Source: Plasmodium brasilianum
Taxonomy: Eukaryota > Apicomplexa > Aconoidasida > Haemosporida > Plasmodiidae
Direction: 5' to 3'
Length of the DNA stretch: 64,000 nt
NCBI RefSeq assembly: GCF_023973825.1
Contig: NC_090124.1
Location: forward strand, 1,791,501 to 1,855,500
Shown: positions 47,411 through 59,562 of the stretch, in pieces
Layout of the letters: the number at the start of each line of letters is the position of its first letter
Position numbering within the stretch: position 1 is the stretch's first letter
The notes under the pieces: generated by a model
Databases searched by the model: none
Told to the model about the DNA's origin: nothing
The model's input: only the letters and a program-made list of their open reading frames with translations
Program-made: the position numbers and the translations under genes

Positions 47411-47938
47411 GAAATGGACAAAATATTAAAAGGGAAATCATATTACAAGCGTACACACTGCATATTGTATATATAATGTAATCAAAATTTAAAGAACATT
47501 TTAAACCCGCAACTTTTAAAAAATAAATATATGATTTTCCATAATGATTTTTTACTGTAGCTTACCTTTTCTTTTATTTCTTGTATGATTTTATTCATCT
47601 TGTTAAATTTAATTCAGCTTTGTTGAATATTACAAAATTTTTTTTTAATTCTATTTTCATTGTTATTTAATATAATTCAATTTTGTGCAGTTCTATTTTT
47701 TAAATTTTAAATAAATGCAGTTTAAAAAAAAAAAAAATTATTTTAGCAGTTTAATAAATTAATTATATCCTTTAACTTGTTAACAATTTTTTTCCTCTTA
47801 TTAAAAAAAAAAAACTTATTATAAGCACATATGTACATATATATACATACATTATTACGTATATGCATTTACGTAAAATATACACACATATACAAAAAAG
47901 CCTAAGTGAATTAACAACAGCATCATCGCCATTTTGTT
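47411..47938. other. Spacer between convergent genes (SWIB gene and mitochondrial-like gene)
   Basis: About 530 bases of AT-rich sequence with poly-A and poly-T tracts and a TACATATATATACA run near 47831. It should hold the 3' UTRs of both convergent genes. No gene seen. Confidence 0.7.
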
Positions 47939-49134
47939 TTATTTTGTTGCGGGTATGAGTACATCCGTGAACATGTATCTTGATGGTCTTAATAAAGATC
48001 CTTTATTATCTCTCCTGTCAATGTAGTCCCCCCAATTACCTGATAAATTATTATATGTAAAATTTAAAGCAAATGACCTAAATGGTTTCTCATATGAAGG
48101 AATTGGAAATGTCTGTGTGTCTGGATTATTTTCCCCATAAGGTATCATGTTGTATCTCCAAATATGTTTTGGTTTAAAACGAACTATTGGTTCATCCTCT
48201 TTTATAATTAAATATTTGCACAGTTCATTGAAATTGTTTTTTTGTGTTGCATCTTTTAGTGCCTTTTCCCTAATAGTTAATGAAAAGGAAATAAAAAGCT
48301 ATGTTTTACTGTAATTATGTAATTGTGTAATTATACGTAAAACAAGCTTCTTCAATTTGCATATATAATGGGAACACACTACAATAAGATGTTTGTACAT
48401 GAAACATATATCACACGACTATTCGCTATGTATATATACACACATATGTATATGCATACTTCTACACAAATATATATACATATTAATACACGCAAAAGGA
48501 GCTTACCACAAATCCGTAAGCCTTTCATGGTCTTGACTATAATCGTCTATGTTTTTATTCTGCAATTCACTTTGTGTATCAAAAAAGTTATTGTCTTTCA
48601 TATCATCTACTACTCCCAACTCTAACATATTTGTTACGTCAATAATATTTTGATAAATATTATTGTGATAACATGTTATAGCTGACGTTGTTCCGAAAAA
48701 GGCCAAAAGAGCTACTAATTGATATCGAACATCAGGATTATGTTTTAAAATAAAACTTTTTAACGGATTAAAGAAAAATTTGCCACAACATTTAAGAGTT
48801 TTGTAAATGTTTTCTATTATATAATCAATATAATATTTGTATGATCTTATATGTAATACAAAGTTATTATATCTGAAATTTTCCCCATAATATGAATTGT
48901 CATATGTATATATATTATATTTCTCTTTGTCCTTTACAACCCATTTGGGATGCTGTTTGCCACCACTAAATCGAATTTTACTTTTCAAGAAAAGTCGCAC
49001 ATTATTTAATCGCAACTAAAAAGGAAAAAAAAAACAGTACATTAAATGTGTAAAAAGGTTGGGAAAAAACAGAAAAAAAAAGAAAAATTAAGGTGAATTT
49101 TGTAGCACTATTTTTTCTTTTCTCATTTTACCAT
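47939..49134 (-). CDS. Probable mitochondrial single-span membrane protein (about 280 aa), unknown function
   Basis: Two clear exons on the minus strand: 49015-48507 and 48269-47939, joined TG|GTAAGC to ATTAG|GGAAAA in phase. The first has no ATG; it begins right after a canonical acceptor (CCTTTTTAG|TTGCG), so a start exon must lie upstream. The best candidate is an ATG at 49134-49132 followed directly by GTAAAATG, a one-codon exon like that of eL39 here. The N-terminus would then read MLRLNNVRLFLKSKIRFSGG: basic, no acidic residue, typical of a mitochondrial presequence. One hydrophobic span lies at about residues 98-115 (LVALLAFFGTTSAITCY). The second exon carries a compact, conserved-looking end (FKPKHIWRYNMIPYGENN, then NWGDYIDRRDNKGSLLRP). 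The style suggests an inner-membrane complex subunit, but I do not recognise the family. Confidence 0.75.
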
Positions 49135-50543
49135 AATTTGTAAAAAGTATCAACATTAAAGTAAGAAAGTTTTCTTTTACGTAAGTATATTTGAATTATC
49201 TAAATATCTGAAGGTTACTACTATTATATATTTTTAAAAGAGATGGTGGGGAAAAAAAAAAGCTTTTTACACAATTTTTTTCCTTCACTTGTATATTCAC
49301 ATACATTTATATGAATTTACATACATTTATATGAATTTACATACATTTATGTGAATTAGTGTACATTTACATACATATACATCCAAAGGTTAAAAAAAAA
49401 AAAAAAAAAAATAAATAAATAATACAAATAAAAAAGCTAAGGAAAATATACGTAGTTGAAGATTGTGGAAATTTTATTAAACAAAAAAAAAAAAAAAATA
49501 AAAGAAATGTGTCATATATAAATGTATTAATTTACAAAAATGGAATAATAATCTTAAGAACGGATAAGAATTATTTTTATTTACTTGTACGCCGGGTTTA
49601 TATATATATATTGTTTTTTTTTTTTTTTTCTTTAATATTCTTTATGCCCTTTTAAAAATTAATTACACTTTTACAAGGTATGAGTTTGTTAATATTATAC
49701 AATTGCATAAAATTAATATTACTATTTCTTATAATACCATTAATTTTATAACAAAATTAAGGCACATTTTTGTAAGGAAAGTATTAAAAAAGGATAAAAC
49801 AATTTAAATGAATTATATTTTATATTGTATTATTGTAAATAATTTAAAAAAAAATGTTAAATTAATTTTATTATAATTTATTGTAGGATTCAGGTATATA
49901 TTGCAAAGAAAGCAAAAAAAAAAAAAGGAAAAGAAAAAGAAAAAGAAAAAAGAAATGTAGTACATAAAAAAGAATCAATGTTTCAAATCCTTTTCGCAAC
50001 AATACACTGTTACAGTATTTCGGACGTTTTTTTAGAGGTGTTATGCAAACTTCATTAGTCCCTTTTACACAAAATTAATTTATTTAGATCTGCCATTGTG
50101 TAACATGCACTTATGTACTTATATATATATTTACATATGTATATGCAGGAGTTTCAAAGCTTTTCCTATATATGTGTATATATGAAAAAAATAGAGAATT
50201 GTTTTGAATTTAAATTAGAGTTTGAAATTATCCTACAAAGCGATGTAAATTATATAGTAGCAATTCTGTTACTATTCAAAAATGAGTTTGTTCGATTTTG
50301 CGTAATTTAAAAGAGTAAAATTATGTAATCATATTTTATATATAAATATGTTGCATAAAAAAGATTATAATATTGTTGATGATTAGTAAAATAGAATAAT
50401 AAAATAATCGAACAAAATACAAGCAAAGAATGTTGCATAAAATGAGAATAATTTAATTTAATAAAAAATATATTTTATTTTTATCTTATAATATCCTTTT
50501 CGTAAAATTTTCAGAGTTATAAGATTTAAAACTATGTGTAAAT
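49135..50543. other. Intergenic region between two minus-strand genes
   Basis: Promoter side of the mitochondrial-like gene and 3' side of the AP2 gene. Three copies of a TTTACATACATTTATATGAA unit lie at about 49298-49360. Long poly-A runs are at 49394-49412 and 49482-49499. A plus-strand open frame at 50113-50310 looks like chance. Confidence 0.6.
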
Positions 50544-51873
50544 TTAATAATTTATATTGTGCTGTTTTGAATTTTCATTAATGTAATCTTTATCATCATT
50601 TTGTTCTGTATCTTCAAAATTTTGCTTATCTTGTTTTGACATTTTTATCATTTTTCTTTTTTTAGCATTTTCCCTGTACAAAAAATAAAATTTTTTAAAA
50701 ATTATGAACATGGAATGTGTTTACACGTTTTCAAGAATATTAAAAAAAAAGAAAAAAAATGCATAAAATTTATACAAATTAAGGTTAAACAACTATGATT
50801 AATTTAGAACACTTTATTTTACTTTATTTTTACTCTATTTTTATTTTATTTTATTTGTTCCCTTACATTTCAATTTCTTTCCACCTTTTCATGAGTAATA
50901 TATATTCATACTCCAGCCTTTTTCTGTAGAGAACAGCTAGTTCCTTGCTTTTTTCAAAACCGTAAATGCTTACTCTAAAATAACAGTCACACTTAACAAA
51001 AAAATTATGTTGATAATTTCTTTTACAAAAATAGACTCGCCATGCTCCACTAGCATGCCATCTTACACCTTTGACATTGCAACAATACTTTTTCCAGTTA
51101 ACGTTTTTTAAATTTTTCAGGACATGTTCTCTATTCGAATAAATAGTTCTTCTTATGAAGGAAGAAGATAATAAGGATAAGGGAAGAGGAGCATGTTTTT
51201 CAACTTCTCTTTTATTATATTTATAATTTAATAAATAATTTTCGTATAATTCAACTTCTTTTTCATTGTCAATATTTATATTATTTACATCGATCTTTTC
51301 ACATAAAAATTCTTTTTCTAAATATTTCTTGTATTTGTCTACATCAAATTTTTCTTGGTGTGGTTGTATTAGTTTTAACATGTATTCTACCGAAAAAGAA
51401 CGCGCAAATATATATATGCATATGAACATGCAAATATATGTTTATATGCACATACACACACATATATATATATATTCACGTACGCACACACATATATATA
51501 AAAGCATATACGCGCATTTATTATGTGTAATTGCTCATTTTAGCTCATTTTTCCATTTTCTCCTTTCGTCTGAATTGAAACTTTTAAAATATAAAAATTG
51601 TACACATTGTAATGAAGAGGTTACATTTATAAAAAAAAAATTTGTTAAAAATATGTTTATATTTGCATTACTTCTTTTTTGAACAACTCTTTTTACTCCG
51701 AAGAATTTTTTGTCATTAAAAAATATAAGATCGGTAGATAAAGGCAAATAGATTTTACATGATGCTAAAATGGAAATATATCTAACTGAAATTTGCAAGT
51801 TGTTAGGTCGATTTATATTTTTATAGGTGACTTTATTGATATATTTACCATTCCGAAAGTATGAGCTAAGCAT
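50544..51873 (-). CDS. ApiAP2-domain protein (283 aa), three exons; AP2-EXP2-like by position
   Basis: Exons on the minus strand: 51873-51672, 51386-50867 and 50673-50544. Junctions are A|GTAATG to GGTAG|AATAC and AT|GTAAGG to GTACAG|GGAAA, all in phase. A single AP2 domain lies at about residues 172-225: VKGVRWHASGAWRVYF, a divergent middle with several Cys, and VSIYGFEKSKELAVLYRKRL with the GFEKSKELA signature of apicomplexan AP2 helices. AP2 domains bind DNA in most family members. The last exon is a hydrophilic, Lys- then Asp/Asn-rich tail. The first ~45 residues contain no Asp or Glu but many Arg, Lys, Asn and Ser, which looks like a mitochondrial presequence. The position next to the SWIB gene matches what I remember as P. 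falciparum AP2-EXP2, reported as a nuclear factor; a mitochondrial role is the alternative. Confidence 0.85.
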
Positions 51874-53024
51874 TTTATATATAAAACAAAATTAAATTAA
51901 ATCATTAAATGTATTATATCATTATTTACACTGATCTTGGGAAAAAATATTCTCTTTTCAAAAGAAAAAAGAAAAAAAAAAAGTCTCTAAATAATGATCT
52001 AAATTTTACGTTTGTTTATTTTGTCATATATTCCTCAGTATTATTTTGCTATTCTTTTATTTTACCTAAATATTCCTATTTTTTATTTTATTTTTTTACG
52101 CAAAATTCATTCTTTTGGTAAAATAATATTAAAACAGGCGAAAGTAAATATTGCTGGATAAAAAAAAAAAAAAAAATACAATCACACATGTGAACACAAT
52201 CACAATCACAAACATGAACACAAACACAAACACAAACACAAACACAAACATAAATACAAACATAAACACTTACACGAATATAAATATAAATACGAATATA
52301 AATAACTCTTCTGTAAAATTTTAAATATACTAATCATTTTTTTATTTTTTTATGTTTTTTCATGTTACTATTTTTTTTGATATAGAATTTTATGGTGCAA
52401 ATTTCGTCAAGTTTTGTAAAAGTTTGAGTAACAAATTATTCCAACGTATAATAGGAAAATAATTTTAAATGTAGAGTACAAGTATGCTTTCCCTTTTTAG
52501 AGCAATAAGAGAAAATTTGCTCATTGGGCATGCTTTTGAATCACTTGTTTTTTGTTTTTTTTTTTCAAAATTCATGTTTATCCATTCAAATTGATAATGT
52601 GCCTCATCCGCATAGATAGGAACATATACATACATAAATACGTACATACGGTACTACATACAAATATATATATACATACGCATGTATTTTTTTTTTATTA
52701 TTACAATAAACGGAAAAGCATATACATATAAATATATATATATATATAACTCTCATTTATGAAGTGTTCGTGAATAATGACATTAATGTGAGGCCTTTTA
52801 ATTTAATTTAATTTAATTTAATTTTTTTTTTTTTTTATTTCAACATAGTATTAATGCCTGATTGAAAGGTAAAAAATCGTTATGTTGTGTTAAAAGCATA
52901 CATATATATAAAATATAAAAGAACGTAAGTGTGTATACATATATAGCTGATTTAAATATATGTTTTACTTATAAAAAAAAAAAAATCAATCTTATATTTT
53001 GATGAAAATAGATAAAATAAAAAT
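51874..53024. other. Divergent intergenic region (AP2 gene and small membrane protein)
   Basis: About 1.15 kb that should contain both promoters. It contains an AACACA-type hexanucleotide repeat (52196-52290), a (TTTAA)n run at 52799-52821 and several poly-A/poly-T tracts. No gene seen. Confidence 0.65.
52196..52290. repeat. AAACAC/ATCACA hexanucleotide-like repeat
   Basis: A run of CACAATCACAATCACAAACA changing to ACAAACACAAACAC and then ATAAATACAAACATAAAC. C occurs almost only on this strand and G is nearly absent. Confidence 0.85.
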
Positions 53025-53291
53025 ATGCCAAAAAGATTTGTACTACGGAATGCATTTTACTTGCCAGCGTTATTTTTGGGTGGAGCATCTTTAAGTCATT
53101 ATTTTGCATCAAAAGAATTGGATGAAATAGAAAAAGAAGCTACAAAACCTATTTTGGGATTTTCAACTGGTTTGGTTATAGGCTTAGTAATAGGTATTTG
53201 CATAGGTACAAATTATTATTACATTTTTAATAAAATATTTTCATTTTTCGATTACTTTATGAAAGATGATTCAGAAGAAAAAAACGATTAA
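53025..53291 (+). CDS. Small two-span membrane protein (88 aa), unknown function
   Basis: Single exon. The N-terminus is basic (MPKRFVLRNAFY), followed by a moderately hydrophobic stretch (LPALFLGGASLSHYF, residues 13-27) and an acidic amphipathic loop (KELDEIEKEATKP). The main span is glycine-rich (GLVIGLVIGICIGTNYYYIF, about residues 49-68), and the end is acidic (KDDSEEKND). The repeated GxxxG-like spacing in the main span suggests helix packing in an oligomer. The first 12 residues have no acidic residue and could be a mitochondrial targeting sequence; this is inference. Codon composition differs clearly from the flanks. I do not recognise the family. Confidence 0.78.
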   Translation: MPKRFVLRNAFYLPALFLGGASLSHYFASKELDEIEKEATKPILGFSTGLVIGLVIGICIGTNYYYIFNKIFSFFDYFMKDDSEEKND

Positions 53292-55244
53292 AAAAGAAAA
53301 CACATTTATATATTTAAAAAAAAAAGGAAAAAAAGAATTTTCTTACGCTTGCAAACATTGATAAATGTGAGATAATAATTTCAAAATAATGAGAGAATAA
53401 TTTGAAGGGAATATTTTTTTATTTTGCACAATAATACATGAGCGCTTATTCATTCCTGTGAAATAAAAAAGGAAAATTATGTATATAGAAAAAAATTATA
53501 TCTTATGTATATTTTTTAACGTAGCACATTAAATAGAAGGTAAGAAGGTATAAAGATATATTTTTACGAAGCTTTTACATATCTATATACACCATACAAA
53601 TTAAAGCAGAGTTGTAAATTTTTTTTTATTCTAGTCTTCAATATATATTACACTTTAAAAGGAAATGGATTAGTTTGAAGATAGGTATGAGTTTGTACGT
53701 ATATGTATCTATATATATCACTATCAGTATCTATATCAATACACATGTATATTTGTATGTCCAAATTGTTATTTTACAATTTTTAATTAGCAATATTAAT
53801 TTTCATTATTTCTTTTATTTTTAAATTGTTGTAAATATTTTGCGTATTTTCAATAGCTTCTTATATTTTTTTTTTTCTTTTTTTAAACTTAACTCCGTTT
53901 ACCAAATTAATATAGTTACAAATTTCAGAGATATTAAGAAAAAAAAAATAATAAAATAATTTTTCATTTTAAAATTTAATAGTTGTACAAATTTGTAAAC
54001 TCTTTTGGGGAGAAATAATAAAAAAAAAAAAAAAAATGGAAATAACTGGTAAGATTTGTTCGTTTTTTTTTTTTTTTTTTGAAAAGAGACGAAATATAAA
54101 AATGTAAAATAAAATGCCTAGATTTATCTTATAATTAGGAAAATATAGTGTTGCAAAATTCATTATGAATGTATAAGCAAAATGAGAATTTATCGTTTTA
54201 ATTAAAAAAAAAAAAATAATAATAATAATATAATATTATAATAAAATGCAGTGTATTATAACAAAATACAACAAAATAAAATATAATAAAATAAAATAAC
54301 AGAATATATGAATAGAATATAATAATATATATATATATTTATTTATTTATTTAAAGCAATTATATTAGAGGTACGAAAATTCACCCATGTTATTCAGTAT
54401 TCTATTGACTTCCCTATACAGAAGTCTTTTGCCCACTGTACAAATACATTTTTATTAAATTTATTTATATAATACCAATTTAAAGAAAAGAAATACTGTA
54501 AAATGACCTAAGAGAGTACTTAAAAAAAGTGAGTATATATTTTTTGTTTTGATGACGATGATATATCACATAACATGTTTATTAATGTTATATTTACATA
54601 AGCAGTTTTATGTAATGTTTTTTAAAACTATAAAAAAGTATATTTCTTACTGTTTATTCAAAATATTTTTATATTATTATTTTTTTTAAATTGCATATAT
54701 TTATGTAACAGTGTTTATATTTATGTATATAGCAAATAAACAAATTCATTGTTCTATTCGTGACTTCCTAAAATTTCAAAATACTGTTTAAAAAAATTTG
54801 AATTAATTTTATAATTATTGCTCGTCATATATTTCATTTTTAAGATTTATTATTATTACATGGAATAATGTGATATAGGACGTAAATATATAAAAAATTT
54901 TAAAAAAAAGTAAAAAGGAACGCAGAAACAAATACAAATATATAGGTAAATGGATTAATGCGCATTACATATATATATATATATATATATTTGTACTGAC
55001 TTGTTTGTATTTATGCATATGTATTTATGTGTATGTATTTATGTGTATGTATTTATGTATATATACATATGTATTTATATATATGTATTTATATATATAA
55101 TTGTATGTACATTTAGATACATGCACATATTTACGAAGGACATAAAATTTTGAATTGAACTATTAACTTGTATAGTTTAGTAGGTCAGGTTATAGCAAAC
55201 ATTTTTTTAGTTGTAATTTTAGTTAAAAATATCAAGTATCAAAG
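53292..55244. other. Intergenic region before the VTT-domain gene
   Basis: About 1.95 kb, no gene seen. Poly-A/T tracts, an (AATA)n-like run at 54207-54320 and TATGTATTTATG units at 55015-55100 are present. The minus-strand open frame at 53969-54163 is chance-like. Confidence 0.65.
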
Positions 55245-57149
55245 ATGATAAAAGAGAAGGAAAAACTTATGGCCAGTGAAACATATACATTAGACGTTGA
55301 AAAAATAAAAAGCAAAGAAGTTAAGTTGCATTTTTTGTACTATTCAGTAATATTTGCATTATTTGTCTTAATAGTACTTGTGTATATTTGTTTAATACCG
55401 GGTAAGTAAAATAGGCAAAATTACATGATACTATAGGTCAAGGAACATACGTTAAAAAAAAAATTGCATACATATACGTTTACATATGCTTAAACATGTA
55501 CATATAAATGTACATATGTGCATATATATATATATATACACCGTTCTGAGGAACATTATTAAAATTAACTTTACAGGTTTTAGCATAGAAAGTAAGAACA
55601 ATTTAAGAACCTTGATACCTAAAAGTTTTAAAGATATAATAAATTTACAAAATAAAGAGAAAGTAAGGATATTATACGATTCTTTAATTTCATACAAAAA
55701 TGAACATGAACTAGTTTTATTATTATTGTTATCATTATTATATATTTTATATCAATCATTTCCAATATTTTTATGGTGGATGGCTGGCACAGGTTGTGTT
55801 ATAACAATATTAATAGGAGCATTTTATAATTATATTTTTTCCATACTTTATTGTTCCATATTAGCAACTCTTGCACCATTTATTACTTATGTAATTTTTA
55901 AGTATTATGGAAGAACAGTAATAAATTATTTTTTTCAAAAACAGCTTATTAAGTTTAATCGGGAGTTAAATAAAAGAGTAAGAAATAATGTAGATTTGTT
56001 TGTTTATGTAACAATATTAAGATTAACCCCTGTTTTTCCAAATGTTGTGATAAACTTAGTTGGGGCATGTGTACAACTTCCTGCTGTCCCTTTTTTTTTA
56101 GCTACATATATAGGCATTTTACCGAATACTATAATATTAGGTATTTCATGAATTGAACATTAACAGTTTGTTCCTTTTATTTAAAATTTTTTTTTTTTTT
56201 TTTAATATTATGTTATTATTACTATATTTGTACTTTTATACATTATGGCATTCCGTGTTTTTTGATTGCACATATTTGCTCACATTTTCAGTAACAAAAG
56301 GCGGAATTAAATACATGCATATATATACGTACATGCGCACATATGTTTATATATATGCATATATGTATGTATACTTATATAAACATAAAATGCACACGCT
56401 TTTTTGTAGTTTCTGTAGGTCAAGCAATTAACAGTATATCTTCTGTTAATATGACGAATCAGTTCTATATGTCCATAACGTTTATAGTGTTGCTTTTACT
56501 TTTTCAAACAGTTATAAATTATAAGTGTAAGGATATGAGAATTCAGACAAGGTAATAATTAGCAAAATTTGGTTAATGTTAATTAGTAATAATAGTAATG
56601 TAGTAGTCATATCAGTAATAACGTAGATGATATGAATTCTTTAATAATTTTATAGAAATAATAAAAATTATAACTTACGTTATTTCATTAGATTAGTAAT
56701 ATAAAAGATTTTACTTTGTTTTATGTGAATCCCCATATGCAAATACATATGCATACATGCATATACATATACATACATGCATATACACATACATACATAC
56801 ACACATATGTATATGTAAGTGCATATTTATTTGTTTACGCAATTAGCTTATTTAAACATATGTAATTTTATATACCATTTTCGTAATTACGAATTTATAC
56901 ATTTTTATCATTTATTGTTATTGTAAGCAACTCCTAAACAAAAAACATTTTGTTCAATTATGTTATTATAATATATAAAGCTTTGTTATCTTATATTTTG
57001 CATCTTCGTCTTCTTTTTTTTTTTGTGCTTTTTTTTTTTTTTTTTTAAATGTATATGTCTGAACATTTTTTTTTTTTTCGTTCTTTTATTTATAATTTAA
57101 ATAACTTCCATTTTTTAATTGTTTTATAAGCCATGAATGGTACCAATGG

Positions 57150-57181
<32 letters not shown>

Positions 57182-57576
57182 GTTATTTGAGATACTAAAA
57201 TATAAACGTGAATATAGGTGTAAATAAAAATATATACATTTTTTTTTTTTTTTTTCCCTAATTCTGTATAAATACGTTTTACACCTTTTGAAATAAATAC
57301 AAAAAAGTGTGTACAAACGTGACATAAAAAATGTTAAAACGACTTATAAAATAGTTGCTCAAAAGAGATTTAAAAATAAAGTAATGCGCATGAATTATTT
57401 TATTTTGTAGGTTACAAATTTGTTGTACTGGAAAAATAATATCAAATAATAAGAATAGTAATGATCTAAATAGTAATGATCAAAATAGTAATGATCAAAA
57501 TAGTAATGATCAAAATAGTAATGATTGTAATAATAATGTTGTACACTTCAAACATTTTTTACCATATGTTTTATAG
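55245..57576 (+). CDS. VTT-domain membrane protein (TMEM41/SNARE-associated Golgi protein family), four exons
   Basis: Exons at 55245-55401, 55577-56140, 56410-56551 and 57411-57576, all in phase; about 342 residues. Splice sites are CCGG|GTAAGT, TTAG|GTATTT and ACAAG|GTAATA, with acceptors TTTACAG, TTTGTAG and TTTGTAG. A short cytosolic N-terminus leads into a first span (YYSVIFALFVLIVLVYICL). The VTT core in exon 2 has the family hallmarks: WWMAGTGCVITILIGAFYNY, a KYYGRTVINYFF segment, then ILRLTPVFPNVVINLVGA, which matches the conserved R-x-x-P-x-x-P...N motif. GILPNTIILVSVGQAINSI follows across the exon 2/3 junction, as in TMEM41. Such proteins act as lipid scramblases of the ER in other eukaryotes. 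The C-terminal exon adds four NSNDQ-type repeats absent from the family elsewhere. Confidence 0.9.
57447..57525 (+). repeat. 15-nt coding repeat (NSNDQ) in the VTT protein tail
   Basis: Tandem units of AATAGTAATGATCAA encode NSNDQ in the last exon, ending in NSNDCNNN. The units are nearly identical. Confidence 0.9.
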
Positions 57577-58646
57577 TGTTTGGACACTTCATTTTAGCGA
57601 ATGTTCACGTGTTAATTGAATTGCATATTTGCCTATATTTGTGGGAATGTTAAATATATCCATATATACAAATATACGCAAATATGCTACCAAATGAACA
57701 TGAACAAATTAATGCAAATGTCTTAAGCTCTTCTGATTTTGTTTAAGGTATAATCTCTAATTGAGGCAAATCTATTTCAAAATTCGGCCTTAGCTCACAT
57801 AAAATGCATATATATGTATATATATATATATGTATAATGTACGTTTATATGAATACGTATGTACGTGTATTTCCCCATCAAGAGAGTCTTTGCAAAATAA
57901 AGTAACCTGTTTATTCTGTTTTTATAAGAAAAAAAAAAAAAAAAAAAAATTAATCTTTAGCATTTCCTTGTTCGTCCATAAAAATATTAAATATGCATAG
58001 AGGAAAAAAAGCATCATTACTATGTAATATTTTATGCAAAAGGAAAAATGTATAAATATGTAAAAACACTTACATTATGTTTCATCACGTTAAATCGCTT
58101 TACATCGCGTTATACCACTTTACAGAAAGTAAAAAGCTTTTTTTACATAAAAACAAATAGCACATCTGAAAATTAATTTGCAAGCAAAGGAATGAGAAAT
58201 TATAAATTATTTACAATTATTGCTTCATTTTATTTATATTTTTTTTTTTTTTTTTTTTGCGTGATAAGTATTGCTTATAAATGCATTTAAATCCGTATAT
58301 GCAGAGAATTAATTTTAACTTAAATTAGTAACAATTTATTATGTACATATGCGTATACATATACATCTACATATGCGTATACATATGCATATACATATAC
58401 ATAAATGTATAAATATATATACATGTACGTATAATACTGCGTAACACAATATGCATTACTTCTTTCTTTATTATTTCAGCAAAAGCAATTACCATTTGTT
58501 CCTGTTGCGTACATTATTTTGTACGTATATGAATTTAAAAAAAAAGCAAATTAAAATATTTTTTTTATAATTGGTATATAACTCCACTGTTAAGTTGTCC
58601 TTTTGTTTATATATGTATTCATTGAAGTCATATTTTACATGTATTT

Positions 58647-58829
58647 TTATGTATTTTTTTATGTATTTTTTTATGTATTATTTTATGTATTTTTTTATGT
58701 ATTTTTTTATGTATTTTGTTTATGTATTTTTTATGTATTTATTTATATATTTATTTATGTACTAATTTATGTACTAATTTATGTACTCATTTATGTAATC
58801 ATTTATGTACTCATTTATGTAATCATTTG
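58647..58829. repeat. TTTATGTATTTTT / TTATGTACT short tandem repeat
   Basis: First a run of TTTTTTATGTA-type units (about 12 bp), then ATTTATGTACTA-type units. Both are AT-rich and strand-asymmetric. Frames across them are open only because the units lack stop codons. Confidence 0.85.
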
Positions 58830-58944
58830 TAAATTTTTTTTTTTTTCTCCTTTTAATTTGGTAATATTTGAATATACTGCTTTTTTGGAAGAGTGAGTTT
58901 TTGCGCTTCGAAAAATGGCACATACATATATATGATGATATATA

Positions 58945-59255
58945 TGGAGTAGAACTTATACATATATATTATACATACATATTATACATTCATTTTATAC
59001 ATATATATATTATACATACATATTATACATACATATTATACATACATATTATACATTCATTTTATACATATATATATTATACATACATATTATACATTCA
59101 TTTTATACATATATATATTATACATATTATACATTCATTTTATACATATATATATTATACATACATATTATACATTCATTTTATACATGTACATATTATA
59201 CATATACATATTATACATACATATTATACATTCATTTTATACATATATATATATT

Positions 59256-59286
<31 letters not shown>

Positions 59287-59290
59287 AATA
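58945..59290. repeat. Compound TATACATACATAT / ATTCATTTTATAC repeat
   Basis: Blocks of TATTATACATACATAT alternate with ATTCATTTTATACATATAT at intervals of about 38-69 bases, giving a second-order repeat. A pure (TA)n run ends the array. Confidence 0.85.
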
Positions 59291-59446
59291 CATGCATACA
59301 TACATACATAATTATATATATATAGTAAAACCTGGCTAACACTATTTTATAGTCATTTGAATGGTGTATATGTTGAAGGTAAAAAAAATGTAGTTAATGT
59401 ATGGGGAAAGATTATGAATGAATATAAAAGGATTATATAATGAAAC

Positions 59447-59562
59447 AAAAGTAGTACCAAATAAAAGTAGTACCAAATAAAAGTAGCACCAAATAAAAAT
59501 AGTGCCAAATAAAAGTAGCACCAAATAAAAATAGTGCCAAATAAAAATAGTGCCAAATATAA
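59447..59562. repeat. 16-bp minisatellite, 7 copies, upstream of SPT5
   Basis: Units AAGTAGTACCAAATAA and AATAGTGCCAAATAAA follow each other every 16 bases, with cores at 59451, 59467, 59483, 59499, 59515, 59531 and 59547. The core varies between GTAGTACC, GTAGCACC and ATAGTGCC, in an alternating pattern. The array ends about 90 bases before the SPT5 ATG. Confidence 0.92.

Noticed and set aside
49013..49015. TTG as start codon of the mitochondrial-like protein
   Set aside because: Nuclear Plasmodium genes start with ATG. The TTG directly follows a canonical splice acceptor, so it is an internal codon of a second exon.
50113..50310. 65-codon plus-strand frame between the two minus-strand genes
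   Set aside because: It begins in TATACATA microsatellite, and the remaining 40 residues alone are not enough to support a gene.
52196..52290. Regularly spaced repeats that might suggest a CRISPR-like array
   Set aside because: Units are contiguous short tandem repeats without unique spacers, in a eukaryotic genome.
58571..59287. Plus-strand frames of Tyr/Phe/Val and Tyr/Ile/His repeats upstream of SPT5
   Set aside because: They are translations of non-coding tandem repeats; no start context or domain.
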